Of a DNA stretch of 64,000 bases, positions 25,635 through 34,919 are shown one piece after another. The first letter of the stretch is position 1, and each line of letters starts with the position of its first letter. The stretch comes from Hyphomicrobiales bacterium (lineage in GTDB: Bacteria > Pseudomonadota > Alphaproteobacteria > Rhizobiales > Rhizobiaceae), in NCBI GenBank assembly GCA_900473795.1, contig UCMT01000013.1, positions 106,797-170,796 of the forward strand, given 5' to 3'. The notes beneath the pieces were generated by a model. It saw only the letters and a list, made by a program, of their open reading frames with translations. It was not told the DNA's origin and did no database searches. The translations under genes were made by a program, and so were the position numbers.

Positions 25635-27500
25635 TTATTCGGCCGCCGCGTCGCGGGCAAGGAAGCCGCCGGACTGGCGCAGCCAGAGATCGGCGTAAAG
25701 CCCGCCGGCGGCAATCAGCTGTTCATGCGTCCCGTCCTCGACGATCCGGCCCTCGTCCATGACGATCAGGCGGTCGAGAGCTGCGATGGTGGAAAGCCGG
25801 TGCGCGATCGCAAGCACGGTCTTACCATGCATCAACCGGTCGAGATTGGACTGGATCGCCGCTTCCACTTCCGAATCGAGCGCAGACGTTGCCTCGTCCA
25901 GAACCAGAATCGGCGCATCCTTCAGCATCACCCGGGCGATCGCCACCCGCTGGCGTTGGCCGCCCGACAGCTTGACGCCGCGTTCGCCGACATGGGCGTC
26001 AAAGCCCCGGCGGTCGCGCTGGTCCTGCAGTTTTTCGATGAAGTCCAGCGCTTCAGCCTTTCTTGCCGCATCCCGTAGCCGGTTTTCGGTCGCGTCCGGT
26101 CGTCCGAACAGGATGTTATCGCGGATGGAACGGTGCAGAAGCGACGTATCCTGGCTGACGACGCCGATCTGGTTGCGCAGGGACTCCTGCCGGACCGCGG
26201 CGATGTCCTGTCCATCGATCAGAATACGTCCGCCCTCCAGATCGTAGAATCGCAGGAGCAGATTGACGAGCGTCGTCTTGCCGGCCCCCGAACGGCCGAC
26301 GATGCCGACCTTCTCGCCGGGCCTGATGACGAGCGACAGATCATCGATGACGCCGTTGCCCCTGCCATAGTGGAAACGGATATGCTCGAACCGGATGGAG
26401 GGGCTGGTGATGACGAGATTTGCGGCGCCCGGCTGATCGACCAACTGGATCGATTGCGAGATCATGTCGGCGGCATTCTGGATGGTGCCGATATTGCGCA
26501 TGATGCCGTTGAACTGAACCATCATCCGGCTCAGGAGAAAATTCAGCCGCAGGATGAGCGCCATCGTGAAAGCGACGGCACCGGAGCTGATCAGACCGAC
26601 GAGCCACAGGTGCAAGCTCAGCCCCGCCATCGTCACGATCATGATCCCCGACAAAAGCGCCATCGAGGCGCGCACGCCGGTGATGAACCGGGTGAAGCGG
26701 ATGATCGTGTCCTGATAAAGGTCGAAGCCCTGCCGCATGTAGCGGTCGTTTTCTTCGTCGCGGGCAAAGAGCTTCAGAGTCTGGATGTTGCTGTAGGCAT
26801 CGACCATGCGGCCGTTCAGCATTGAGGCCGCCTCTGCCGTCTCGCGCGAATGCTCGCGAATGCGAGGCACGAAATAGCGCGCGAGGAACGCAAAACCGAT
26901 CAGCCAGAGCAGCACGACGATGGCAAGCGAGGTATCAAGCTGACCTACCAGCACCAGCGTCGAAACCGAATAGATGCCGACGAACCAGACGCTTTCCATC
27001 AATGAGGTGACAACATCGCCGACCGCCTGCCCGCCCGACCAGACCTTGGTGACGATGCGGCCGGAGAAATCGTTCTGGAAGAAGGACAGCGATTGGCGCG
27101 CCACATGCAGATAGGACTGCCAGCGCACCAGATTGTAGAAACCGGGCGTAATGATCTGCTGATCGACCAGCGCCATCGAGAGCGACACCAGGAAGCGCAC
27201 GATGCCGATCAGGACCAGCATGCCGAACAACTCGGCTCCATGGGCAGCGAGCAGGCCGCTCCAGCCCTCGCCGGGTTTGACTGTCGCGAGGATATCGACC
27301 AGACGGCCGACGAACCAGAACAGCGTTGCCTCGATCGCCGCCGTCATGCCGCCCAGGACAAGCATGGCGATAAACGGCGCTTTCGCCTGCCGGATATAGA
27401 ACCAGACATAAGGGACAAGCCGCGCCGGCGGCTGCAACCCTTCGCGCGCCGCGAAAGGCTGTATCCAGTTTTCGAAAAAGGCAAACAGGGCGCGCAGCAT
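25635..27500 (-). CDS. ABC exporter (membrane domain fused to ATPase), second of a pair
   Basis: 621 residues: an N-terminal six-helix transmembrane domain (about 40-340) and a C-terminal ATPase. The ATPase has Walker A GRSGAGKTTLVNLLLRFYDL, signature LSGGQRQR, Walker B ILVLDEATSALDSE and the switch His in AIAHRLST. The fold fits MsbA/multidrug-type half-transporters that work as dimers. The start at 27500 gives the normal length; the open frame further upstream is Arg-rich and probably not translated. It lies 133 bases after a closely similar gene, so the two may form a heterodimer. The substrate is not readable. Confidence 0.88.
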   Translation of the reverse strand: MLRALFAFFENWIQPFAAREGLQPPARLVPYVWFYIRQAKAPFIAMLVLGGMTAAIEATLFWFVGRLVDILATVKPGEGWSGLLAAHGAELFGMLVLIGIVRFLVSLSMALVDQQIITPGFYNLVRWQSYLHVARQSLSFFQNDFSGRIVTKVWSGGQAVGDVVTSLMESVWFVGIYSVSTLVLVGQLDTSLAIVVLLWLIGFAFLARYFVPRIREHSRETAEAASMLNGRMVDAYSNIQTLKLFARDEENDRYMRQGFDLYQDTIIRFTRFITGVRASMALLSGIMIVTMAGLSLHLWLVGLISSGAVAFTMALILRLNFLLSRMMVQFNGIMRNIGTIQNAADMISQSIQLVDQPGAANLVITSPSIRFEHIRFHYGRGNGVIDDLSLVIRPGEKVGIVGRSGAGKTTLVNLLLRFYDLEGGRILIDGQDIAAVRQESLRNQIGVVSQDTSLLHRSIRDNILFGRPDATENRLRDAARKAEALDFIEKLQDQRDRRGFDAHVGERGVKLSGGQRQRVAIARVMLKDAPILVLDEATSALDSEVEAAIQSNLDRLMHGKTVLAIAHRLSTIAALDRLIVMDEGRIVEDGTHEQLIAAGGLYADLWLRQSGGFLARDAAAE

Positions 27501-27633
27501 GTGTCCGATATAGCCCTTTTCAAAAATGCGGCAATGCGGAATGCAGGCCGGCCGGATTACAATTGCGTAATGCGGCCGGCCATTTCGAACCAGTGTCCTT
27601 CCCCGCCTTCGCGGAGAAGGATCGAAGTCGGCA

Positions 27634-29487
27634 TTACTCCGCCGCCTCTTCCTTTTCCGCCTCATCCGCGATGAAGCCGCCGGACTGCCGTGACCAGAGA
27701 TCGGCATAGAGTCCGCGTTTGGCGACCAGTTCGGCGTGCGAGCCGGTCTCGACGATCTTGCCGGCTTCGAGGATGATCAGCCGGTCCATCTCGGTCAGTG
27801 TCGACAGGCGGTGGGCGATCGCGATCACCGTCTTGCCCGTCATCAGGGCGAAGAGGTTTTCCTGGATTGCGGCTTCCACTTCCGAATCGAGCGCCGAGGT
27901 CGCCTCGTCGAGAACGAGGATCGGCGCGTCCTTCAGAAAGACGCGGGCGATGGCGATCCGCTGGCGCTGGCCACCGGAGAGCTTGACGCCCCGTTCGCCG
28001 ACCTGTGCGTCCAGCCCCTTGCGGCCCTGGTTGTCCTCCAGCAGCTCGATGAAGTCCCAGGCATTGGCCCGCTTGGCGGCAGCGATGATGTCGGCGTCGG
28101 CAGCTTCCGGGTGACCATAGGCGATGTTGTCGCGGATCGAGCGGTGCAGCAGCGAGGTATCCTGCGTCACCACGCCGATCTTTCCGCGCAGGCTGTCCTG
28201 GGCCACCGCAGAAATATCCTGCCCGTCGATACGGATCGTGCCCGATTCGAGATCGTAGAACCGCAACAGCACGTTCATCAGCGTCGTCTTGCCGGCGCCG
28301 GAGCGGCCGACAAGGCCGATCTTCTCGCCCGGCTTGATGGCCAGCGAGAGATTGTCGATGACGCCCTTTTGCTTGCCGTAGTGGAAGCGGATGTTCTCGA
28401 ACTTGATCGCCCCTTGCGGCGCCCTGAGCGCCGGCGCGTCCGGCCTGTCGACGATGTCGTGCACCTTGGTCATCATGCCCATGCCGTCATAGACCGTGCC
28501 GATGTTTTCAAAGAGCGCCGAGACTTCCCACATCACCCATTGCGACATGCCGTTGATGCGCATGGCAAGCGCCACGGCAATCGCGATCGAGCCGACCGAC
28601 ATGCCGCTGCTCATCCAGAAATAGATGCCGAGTGCCGAGATCGAAAACAGCGCAATGCAGTTGTTCGTGTAGACGAGCACATGGAACAGCGTCACCTTGC
28701 GCATCTGCCGGTGCACGGTTTGCAGGAACACGTCCATGCTTTCCCGGGCATAGACCTCCTCGCGGCCGGCATGCGAAAACAGCTTCACGGTGGCGATGTT
28801 CGTATAGCTGTCGACGACACGGCCCGTCATCATCGAGCGGGCATCGGCCTGATCCTTGGAGATCTTGCGCAGGCGTGGCACGAAGTAGCTGACGATCGAG
28901 ACGTAAATGACGATCCAGATCACCAGCGGCGCGACGAGCCGCAAGTCGGCCGCGGCAACGACCACCAGCATCGAGACGAAATAGCTGACGACGTAGACGA
29001 AGACGTCGAGGATCTTCATCACCGTTTCGCGAACGGCAAGCGAGGTCTGCATCACCTTGGTGGCGACACGGCCGGCAAACTCGTTGGCGAAGAACGTCAT
29101 GCTCTGGCGAAGCAGGTAACGGTGCATCTGCCAGCGCGCGATCATCGGATAATTGCCGAGCAGGATCTGATGCATGATCAGCGAATCGAACGCGACGACG
29201 GACGGCAGGCCGATCAGGATGAGTGCGCCCATCCAGAACAGCTTCGTGCCCTCAGTCTCGAGGAACGTGTCCTGCCTGGCCGAAGACAGCCAATCGACGA
29301 CATTGCCGAGGAACTGGAACAGCGCCACTTCGCCGATCGCGATCAGCATGGTGCAGACCGACATGGTCAGCAGCCACGGAGCCGCCGGCTTGGTATAGTG
29401 CCAGCAGAAGGCAACCAGACCCTGCGGCGGAACCTTGGGCTCCTCGACGGGATAGGGATTGAGGCGGGATTCAAACCAGCCGAACAT
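27634..29487 (-). CDS. ABC exporter (membrane domain fused to ATPase), first of a pair
   Basis: 617 residues with the same plan as its neighbour: six membrane helices, then Walker A GRSGAGKTTLMNVLLRFYDL, QDTSLLHRSIRDNIAYG, LSGGQRQR and ILVLDEATSALDSE. The ATP sites of both partners look intact, so neither is a degenerate half. The ATG at 29487 has AGGAG 8 bases upstream. Paralogy and adjacency suggest a heterodimeric exporter of lipid, peptide or drug, but the homodimer option is open. Confidence 0.88.
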   Translation of the reverse strand: MFGWFESRLNPYPVEEPKVPPQGLVAFCWHYTKPAAPWLLTMSVCTMLIAIGEVALFQFLGNVVDWLSSARQDTFLETEGTKLFWMGALILIGLPSVVAFDSLIMHQILLGNYPMIARWQMHRYLLRQSMTFFANEFAGRVATKVMQTSLAVRETVMKILDVFVYVVSYFVSMLVVVAAADLRLVAPLVIWIVIYVSIVSYFVPRLRKISKDQADARSMMTGRVVDSYTNIATVKLFSHAGREEVYARESMDVFLQTVHRQMRKVTLFHVLVYTNNCIALFSISALGIYFWMSSGMSVGSIAIAVALAMRINGMSQWVMWEVSALFENIGTVYDGMGMMTKVHDIVDRPDAPALRAPQGAIKFENIRFHYGKQKGVIDNLSLAIKPGEKIGLVGRSGAGKTTLMNVLLRFYDLESGTIRIDGQDISAVAQDSLRGKIGVVTQDTSLLHRSIRDNIAYGHPEAADADIIAAAKRANAWDFIELLEDNQGRKGLDAQVGERGVKLSGGQRQRIAIARVFLKDAPILVLDEATSALDSEVEAAIQENLFALMTGKTVIAIAHRLSTLTEMDRLIILEAGKIVETGSHAELVAKRGLYADLWSRQSGGFIADEAEKEEAAE

Positions 29488-29857
29488 TATCAAGCTCCTT
29501 CAGGAATCCAGTGAAGGAAGGCGGGAAACCCCGCATTCATCGATTCGAAATTCTAAGACCGGAGAAACAGCGCAATCGTGCACACGAGACGTCTTCGTCC
29601 GGAAAGCGGGCGGTCGTGCGCAATCATGCCAATAAGGAAAAGCGCGAAACCGGTCAGTCCATCAGGACTGGAGACACAGCCTGGAGGCTGGTGATCATTC
29701 GGTAATCCATGCATGCCTCCGTCGGTTCGCGTTGAAGATGCAACAGACTTAGAATGTTTTGCGCCGATATGCCAGATTGTCGCAGCCACTTTTTTCATCA
29801 TTTCCGGCTCCAACCGGTTTCTGTTGCTATTACGGCACAGATTGATTAGGGCCGGTG
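29488..29857. other. Divergent intergenic region, ABC exporter / trmL
   Basis: About 370 bases. It holds two small hairpins in tandem: 29655-29670 (CAGTCC-atca-GGACTG) and 29677-29690 (CAGCC-tgga-GGCTG). A 24-codon frame on the minus strand at 29553-29627 has no ribosome site. No gene or known RNA family is recognised. Confidence 0.5.
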
Positions 29858-30346
29858 ATGAACGCCATAAGCCGTGTTGATATGTCCGCACATCCGCTCC
29901 GCATCGCCCTCTACCAGCCGGACATTCCCGGCAATACCGGCACGATCCTGCGCCTTGCCGCCTGTCTCGGCTTGGGCGTCGATATCATCGAGCCCGCCGG
30001 GTTCGATCTGTCGGACAAGAACCTGAAACGCGCCGGCATGGATTATATCGCCTCGGTCGCCTTGACGCGGCACGTCAACTGGGACCGCTTCGAGGAAGCG
30101 CGGCTGACGCAGGGGCGGCGACTGGTGCTTGCTTCCACCAAGGCCGCCGAACCCTATACGCGCTTCCGCTTCCTACCCGGCGACACCCTGCTGTTCGGCC
30201 GCGAAAGCGCCGGCGTTCCCGATCACGTGCATGACAAGGCCGATGGCCGGATCATCATTCCGATGGTCGAGGGCCAGCGGTCGCTCAACGTCGCCATGTC
30301 GGTGGCGATGATTGCGGGCGAAGCCATCCGGCAAGTGTCGATCTGA
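29858..30346 (+). CDS. trmL: tRNA (cytidine/uridine-34-2'-O)-methyltransferase
   Basis: 162 residues, SPOUT methyltransferase. TrmL methylates the wobble ribose of tRNA-Leu. Family motifs are YQPDIPGNTGTILRLAA, LFGRESAGVP and the knot segment IIIPMVEGQRSLNVAMSVAM that binds S-adenosylmethionine. Start choice is uncertain: the ATG at 29858 follows AGGG, while the ATG at 29882 (MSAHPLRIALYQ) would also give a full domain. Monocistronic, convergent with the flavin reductase gene. Confidence 0.93.
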   Translation: MNAISRVDMSAHPLRIALYQPDIPGNTGTILRLAACLGLGVDIIEPAGFDLSDKNLKRAGMDYIASVALTRHVNWDRFEEARLTQGRRLVLASTKAAEPYTRFRFLPGDTLLFGRESAGVPDHVHDKADGRIIIPMVEGQRSLNVAMSVAMIAGEAIRQVSI

Positions 30347-30362
30347 GGCTTGCCACCGCCCC

Positions 30363-30932
30363 TCATGCGGCCACTCCGCTATAGGCGGTTTCAGCCCGGG
30401 CCGCCTTCAGGGCGCTTGCCCACCACATCAGCCGCCGTACCATGACGAGCAGGCCGGCCTTGGCTTCTGCCGCCTTGAACGGATTGCCGGCAGCATCGAA
30501 CTGCGTCCAGACATTGGAGAAGCTCACGGTGTCGCGGATGGTCACGGTGTGCAGTTCGGCAAAGACCTGGCGCAGTTGCTCGACGGCCCGCAGCCCGCCC
30601 GACACGCCGCCGTAGGTGATGAACGCGACAGGCTTGGCGTGCCACGGTTCGTAGCACGAATCGATCAGCTCCTTCAGCGCCGCCGGATAGCCGTGATTGT
30701 ATTCCGGCGTGACGACGATGAAGGCGTCCGCCTCGGCGATCTTCTCTTCCAGCGCGGCGACGTTGACGGCCGCCTCGTCTGCCGGCCCCTTGAGCTGCAG
30801 GGGATCGATCAGCGTCACCTTTATACCGCTTTCGGCCCAGAGTTCGGTCAGCAGCCAGTTGACGACTGTGTCGCAAAAGCGGCCCTGCCGTGCGCTGCCG
30901 TAGACGACGGCGATGGTCATTTTCTCGTTCAT
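30363..30932 (-). CDS. NAD(P)H-dependent FMN reductase / flavodoxin-fold oxidoreductase
   Basis: 189 residues. The flavodoxin-like fold binds FMN through VYGSARQGRFC at the N-terminus, and TPEYNHGYPAALKELID is the family signature. Such enzymes reduce flavins, quinones or azo and nitro compounds. GGAGC lies 9 bases before the ATG. The gene is divergent from soxR, and its promoter carries a SoxR operator in a 19-bp spacer, so it is very likely the direct SoxR target and induced by redox-cycling compounds. Confidence 0.9.
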   Translation of the reverse strand: MNEKMTIAVVYGSARQGRFCDTVVNWLLTELWAESGIKVTLIDPLQLKGPADEAAVNVAALEEKIAEADAFIVVTPEYNHGYPAALKELIDSCYEPWHAKPVAFITYGGVSGGLRAVEQLRQVFAELHTVTIRDTVSFSNVWTQFDAAGNPFKAAEAKAGLLVMVRRLMWWASALKAARAETAYSGVAA

Positions 30933-30970
30933 GCTTGTCGTTGCTCCATTGTTGATCGGCTGGAGCAACT

Positions 30971-31001
30971 GGTATAAAACCTCAACTAAACTTTAGGTCA
31001 A
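30971..31001 (-). promoter_or_regulatory. SoxR-controlled promoter with SoxR box
   Basis: On the minus strand, TTGACC (30996-31001) and TATACC (30971-30976) form a -35/-10 pair with a 19-base spacer, the over-long spacing of MerR-family promoters. The spacer contains the dyad CCTCAA-CTAAAC-TTTAGG (plus strand 30980-30997), very close to the enterobacterial SoxR box CCTCAA-GTTAAC-TTGAGG. It drives the flavin reductase gene and also sits just upstream of soxR, allowing autoregulation. Confidence 0.85.
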
Positions 31002-31009
31002 TACATCCC

Positions 31010-31519
31010 ATGGAAAAAAGCAAAACCGATTTGCCGCGCCGCGAACTCAGCGTCGGAGAGGTCGCGGCCCGCAGCGGCGTCGCGGTCTCGACGCTGCATT
31101 TTTATGAAACCAAGGGCCTGATCAAAAGCATGCGCAGCCGCGGCAACCAGCGCCGTTACCCGCGCAGCGTGCTGCGCCGCATCGCCGTCATCAAGATCGC
31201 CCAGCGCACCGGCATCCCGCTCGCCGATATCCAGAAGACCCTCTCCGCGCTGCCGGACGACCGCCAACTGTTGGCCAGCGACTGGGAGCGCTTGTCGGAA
31301 AACTGGAAGGCGGACCTCAACGAGCGCATCACCAAGCTGACTGCACTGCGTGACCAGCTCACCTCCTGCATCGGCTGCGGCTGCCTGTCGATGCGCGACT
31401 GTCCGCTGCGCAACCCGCACGATACGCTGTCGGAAAAAGGCACCGGCGCCTATCTGATCGAGCATGCCGGCGAAGACGGTGATGGCGCCGTTCAGACCGC
31501 CAGGCCGGATGCCTCCTGA
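31010..31519 (+). CDS. soxR: Redox-sensing MerR-family activator SoxR
   Basis: 169 residues. The N-terminal winged helix-turn-helix ([22 protein letters not shown]) is followed by the dimerisation helix and the [2Fe-2S] sensor motif [12 protein letters not shown]: Cys 120, 123, 125 and 131, exactly C-x2-C-x-C-x5-C. SoxR is switched on when redox-cycling agents oxidise the cluster. In non-enteric bacteria it acts directly on a few genes rather than through SoxS. It is divergent from the reductase and its 3' end overlaps the convergent MFS gene by 28 bases. Confidence 0.96.
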   Translation: MEKSKTDLPRRELSVGEVAARSGVAVSTLHFYETKGLIKSMRSRGNQRRYPRSVLRRIAVIKIAQRTGIPLADIQKTLSALPDDRQLLASDWERLSENWKADLNERITKLTALRDQLTSCIGCGCLSMRDCPLRNPHDTLSEKGTGAYLIEHAGEDGDGAVQTARPDAS

Positions 31520-32700
31520 GATTTTGCCAGACGCTGCAATGTCAGCATGCTGAGAAGCGTGCCAAGCGAACTGACGAAGGCGATGGCGAGCGCTGCACCG
31601 CTTCCATACGTGCTCAGAACATAGGTGAAGAATGGTGGCGCAGCGGCGAAGGCGAGATTGAGCGGCAGCCCCAGACGCGCGGCGACACCGGCATAGTCGG
31701 CGGGAGTGAAGAACACCAGCGGCAGCGTTGCCCGGCTGACCGACATCGCGCCGCTCGAAAGCCCGTAGAGCAGCAGGAAAATCACGATCGACCATTCCAT
31801 CCCGCCGCCGACCGAAAGGACGACGAGACAGACCGGCATGATCAGGGCCGCAACCAGTCCGGTCGCCAGCCCGTTCCACCGGTTGCCGCCCAGGAAATCG
31901 AAAAGACGCGCCGACATCTGCACGACGCCAATCGCCGAGCCGAAGCCGACGGCCAGATAGTCGGCCACATCGAAACTCCGGAACAGATCGATGACGACGA
32001 GCTGGAAACCCCAGGTGATGAAGCCGTTGAGCGCGATCGCCGCCGTGATCAGCGCGATGATGCGGCGATGCTCTCTGCCCGGCTTGGGGCTGACAGCTCC
32101 TGTCCTTTCACCCGATGATGCGGCAACCGTCATCTTCGGCAACGCAAGGAGATGCAGCGGCAGGCAGACGAGCAGCATCAGACAGCCATAAATGACGGAC
32201 ACGCCGCGCCAGCCGAACTGGGCCTCCAGGAAATCCGTCGCGGGCCAGGACAGGCTGGGCGCGAGCGCCATGAACAGCATCTGGGCGCCGATCGCCCGCC
32301 GGGCACCCTCGCCCGCGAGTTCTGCCAGAAAGACGTGCGCCGATGTCGTCAGGCAGGCGGCGCCGGCAATCCCGAAGATGGCCCAGGCGATGAAATAGCC
32401 GACGGGTCCGCCGGCGACGGAGAGCAGCCAGAGCCCCGGAACGGCAAGAAGCGAGCCTGCAGCCAGCACCAGCCGGGCGCCATACCGCCGATAGAGCCCC
32501 GCAACCGGCGGCGAGCAGACCGCCATCACGACCAGCATCAGCGTCGGCCCGAGAAAGACCGTTGGGCGGCTGAGGCGAAGGTCCGCGGCGATCGCCTCTC
32601 CGGTCACCGAGATCGCCATGAACAGCGCGCCCCAGCCGATGATCTGCGTGATCGAAAGGATGACAACGGAGCGCGTAATCGGCGAGCACGGAAAAGGCAT
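31492..32700 (-). CDS. MFS transporter
   Basis: 402 residues with about twelve membrane helices, major facilitator superfamily. [19 protein letters not shown] is the loop 2-3 motif, and a cytoplasmic linker of about 35 residues ([19 protein letters not shown]) lies between the halves. I chose the ATG at 32700. The nearest relatives by general appearance are putative drug or metabolite exporters. Location beside soxR could point to export of redox-active compounds, but it is convergent and no SoxR box is seen before it. Confidence 0.85.
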   Translation of the reverse strand: MPFPCSPITRSVVILSITQIIGWGALFMAISVTGEAIAADLRLSRPTVFLGPTLMLVVMAVCSPPVAGLYRRYGARLVLAAGSLLAVPGLWLLSVAGGPVGYFIAWAIFGIAGAACLTTSAHVFLAELAGEGARRAIGAQMLFMALAPSLSWPATDFLEAQFGWRGVSVIYGCLMLLVCLPLHLLALPKMTVAASSGERTGAVSPKPGREHRRIIALITAAIALNGFITWGFQLVVIDLFRSFDVADYLAVGFGSAIGVVQMSARLFDFLGGNRWNGLATGLVAALIMPVCLVVLSVGGGMEWSIVIFLLLYGLSSGAMSVSRATLPLVFFTPADYAGVAARLGLPLNLAFAAAPPFFTYVLSTYGSGAALAIAFVSSLGTLLSMLTLQRLAKSQEASGLAV

Positions 32701-32789
32701 AGTGGAAGCTTTGGGAAACGGCCCGAATCGGGCGGGAAGGATCGTTCCGACTATGCGCTCAAGGGGTAGAAAATCCAGCCGGCTTGCAA

Positions 32790-33050
32790 TCAATCCGCGC
32801 TTGGCAGGCGCCGCATGGTGAACTCGATTTCATCGCCCTCGAGTTGGCGCCAGCTTTCGACCTCGGTCCAGTATGCAGCCTTGGGCCATTTGTCGAACCA
32901 CTCCTGCGCCTTTTGTCGCGCGTGGGCGCGATCGAGGCGGAATGTCTCGCGCACGAACAGGCTATCGCTTCTTTGCGTGCCGCCGCTGCGATGCCGGGCA
33001 ATCTGGCGTCGCAAGCCTTCGAGTGGCGGCCCCGCTGGAATTTTCGCCAT
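32790..33050 (-). CDS. Small conserved-looking protein of unknown function
   Basis: 86 residues, rich in Arg, Lys, Glu and Trp (EWFDKWPKAAYWTEVESW), with no signal peptide or membrane helix. AAAGGTGG lies before the start. I do not recognise the family. It stands 90 bases upstream of the MFS gene on the same strand and may share its transcript. Confidence 0.6.
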   Translation of the reverse strand: MAKIPAGPPLEGLRRQIARHRSGGTQRSDSLFVRETFRLDRAHARQKAQEWFDKWPKAAYWTEVESWRQLEGDEIEFTMRRLPSAD

Positions 33051-33261
33051 CAAGCCCACCTTTCACCAGTCGAGCCTTCCGTAGCAAAGATAGGGAGATA
33101 GTCCTGTTTTTGCGAGTCTGAATTTCAGCCGCCTGCCCTGCGGCAGACTGACCCTAAAGCTCTCGGTGCCGTTGCCAAGCATGGCAGAAATATGATCTTT
33201 CCAGAATCGCTCTACATCGGCGGGGCTCCAACTCCCATCCCCGCCAAACAGGATGATTTCG

Positions 33262-34173
33262 ATGGAACGACCGGACCTGCCGCAGGGATTGCCCGCGGAT
33301 ATCGAGGACAAGAAAGCAAAGGCGAAAGCCTGGTTCGAAAGCCTGCGCGACACGATTTGCGCCGCATTCGAAACCGTCGAGAACGAACTCGCCGGTCCCT
33401 TGTCCGATCGCGAACCAGGCCGCTTCGTCGGCAAGGACTGGCTGCGCGACGAAGGCGTCGGCGGTGGCGGTCGCATGTCGATGATGGAAGGCCGCGTCTT
33501 CGAGAAGGTCGGCGTTCATACCTCGACCGTCCATGGCGAATTCTCGCCGGAATTCCGCAGCCAGATACCGGGCGCAAACGAAGATCCGCGGTTCTGGGCG
33601 TCCGGCATCTCGCTGATCGCCCATCCGGTGAATCCGAACGTGCCGGCGGTTCATATGAATACCCGCATGGTCGTCACCACCAGCCATTGGTTCGGCGGCG
33701 GCGCCGACCTGACGCCGGTGCTCGATCGCCGCCGGACGCAGACCGATCCGGACACGATGCTGTTTCACAAAGGCATGGAAATCGCCTGCAAGCGCCATCC
33801 GGTTGCCGACTATCCGCGCTTCAAACAATGGTGTGACGAGTATTTCTTCCTGAAGCACCGCAACGAACCGCGCGGCATCGGTGGCATCTTCTATGACTGG
33901 CAGCATTCGGACGAGGAGAAAGGCGGCTGGGACGCCGACTTCGCCTTCACCCAGGACGTCGGCAAGGCCTTCAGCCTGATCTACCCGAAGATCGTGCGGA
34001 CAAACTTCAACAAGCCATGGACGGAGGAGGACCGCGACGAGCAACTGGTGCGCCGCGGCCGCTACGTCGAATTCAACCTGCTCTATGACCGGGGAACGAT
34101 CTTCGGCCTGAAGACCGGAGGCAATGTCGAATCGATCCTGTCGTCGCTGCCGCCGGTGGTGCGCTGGCCCTGA
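33262..34173 (+). CDS. hemF: Oxygen-dependent coproporphyrinogen III oxidase
   Basis: 303 residues, the usual length. HemF converts coproporphyrinogen III to protoporphyrinogen IX with O2. Family marks are [56 protein letters not shown] and the C-terminal [20 protein letters not shown]. The ATG at 33262 has AGGA at good spacing; an in-frame ATG 9 bases earlier is possible. Monocistronic, ending at a strong terminator. Confidence 0.96.
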   Translation: MERPDLPQGLPADIEDKKAKAKAWFESLRDTICAAFETVENELAGPLSDREPGRFVGKDWLRDEGVGGGGRMSMMEGRVFEKVGVHTSTVHGEFSPEFRSQIPGANEDPRFWASGISLIAHPVNPNVPAVHMNTRMVVTTSHWFGGGADLTPVLDRRRTQTDPDTMLFHKGMEIACKRHPVADYPRFKQWCDEYFFLKHRNEPRGIGGIFYDWQHSDEEKGGWDADFAFTQDVGKAFSLIYPKIVRTNFNKPWTEEDRDEQLVRRGRYVEFNLLYDRGTIFGLKTGGNVESILSSLPPVVRWP

Positions 34174-34195
34174 CATACGTCCTCTTCTCCGAACG

Positions 34196-34227
34196 AAAAA
34201 CCCGGCCGCGCAAACGGCCGGGTTTTT
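34196..34227. terminator. Bidirectional intrinsic terminator after hemF
   Basis: AAAAACCCGGCCG (34196-34208) pairs with CGGCCGGGTTTTT (34215-34227) around a 6-base loop. It serves hemF and the convergent small-protein gene. Confidence 0.92.
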
Positions 34228-34249
34228 CGTTGGCGGGAACGCCTGCGCA

Positions 34250-34501
34250 TCAGTCGCAGATTCTGATCCGCTTGATGCGCAGGTTGCCCCAGCGGTCCCA
34301 GCGCTTCACTTTCTTGATGTAGCAGGACGGCTCGTAGTAACCGCCATAGTAGCCGCCGTCGTAGAAGCCGATCGAGAAGCCGCCATGATAGTGGCCGTGG
34401 TGATGATGACGATGGTGGCCATGGTGGCCGGCGTAGGACGGCGCGGCGAACGAGATGGCGGCGATTGCGGCGACGGTTGCTGAAATGATGAACTTGCGCA
34501 T
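34250..34501 (-). CDS. Small secreted His/Gly/Tyr-rich protein
   Basis: 83 residues. A signal peptide (MRKFIISATVAAIAAISFA) is followed by a His-rich stretch (GHHGHHRHHHHGHYHGG), a Gly/Tyr-rich stretch and a basic C-terminus with two Cys. AGGAG precedes the ATG at 34501. Proteins of this make are common in rhizobia and not assigned. The histidines could bind metal, but that is inference from composition only. Confidence 0.72.
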   Translation of the reverse strand: MRKFIISATVAAIAAISFAAPSYAGHHGHHRHHHHGHYHGGFSIGFYDGGYYGGYYEPSCYIKKVKRWDRWGNLRIKRIRICD

Positions 34502-34655
34502 GATGTTCTCCTCTGTTGGTTGCGGATGAGTGTGCCTCATCCAGTGACCCAACATTCTCATGCGGCACTCATTTGCGCTGTTTCGAATGGAACAGGGCAG
34601 AACAAAAGCGCCGCTGGCGCGTTGTTTTGCAAGCCCCTGTTTCGGAGGATTGGCG

Positions 34656-34919
34656 ATGGTGTTCAAGGAGCGGACGTTTTACGGCGAAACGCCGGAAGAG
34701 TTTTTTCCGCAGGACCAAGCGGACCTGGAGACGCGCGTCGCCAATTGCCTGGCAACGGTTGACGGGCTCGACGCCTCGGATGTCTCCGTGGTCTCCAAGG
34801 GAAACACGATCCTTCTGACCGGCAGCGTTTCGACCATCGAAGAGGCGGAAAGGGCTGAAGAAGCCGCGCGTACCGTCGAGGGCGTCGCCGAAATCGTCAA
34901 CAGGATCTCGGTCGCCTGA
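34656..34919 (+). CDS. BON-domain protein
   Basis: 87 residues. After about 20 N-terminal residues a single BON domain follows (LETRVANCLATVDGLDASDV, GNTILLTGSV, AARTVEGVAEIVNRI), ending in the typical glycine-then-hydrophobic pattern. BON domains bind phospholipid or other envelope partners. There is no signal peptide, so it is probably cytosolic unless secreted otherwise. GGAGG lies 8 bases before the ATG at 34656. Its stop abuts the stop of the convergent lipoprotein gene. Confidence 0.82.
   Translation: MVFKERTFYGETPEEFFPQDQADLETRVANCLATVDGLDASDVSVVSKGNTILLTGSVSTIEEAERAEEAARTVEGVAEIVNRISVA

Noticed and set aside
27736..29514. A 592-codon plus-strand frame opposite the ABC exporter.
   Set aside because: It consists of His/Asp/Arg-rich antisense sequence; the opposite strand has complete ABC transporter motifs.
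29553..29690. A 24-codon frame (minus strand, 29553-29627) and tandem hairpins upstream of the ABC exporter pair, resembling a leader-peptide attenuator.
   Set aside because: The frame has no ribosome binding site, no run of a regulatory amino acid, and the hairpins are short (5-6 bp) with no U-tract. I keep only a description of the region.
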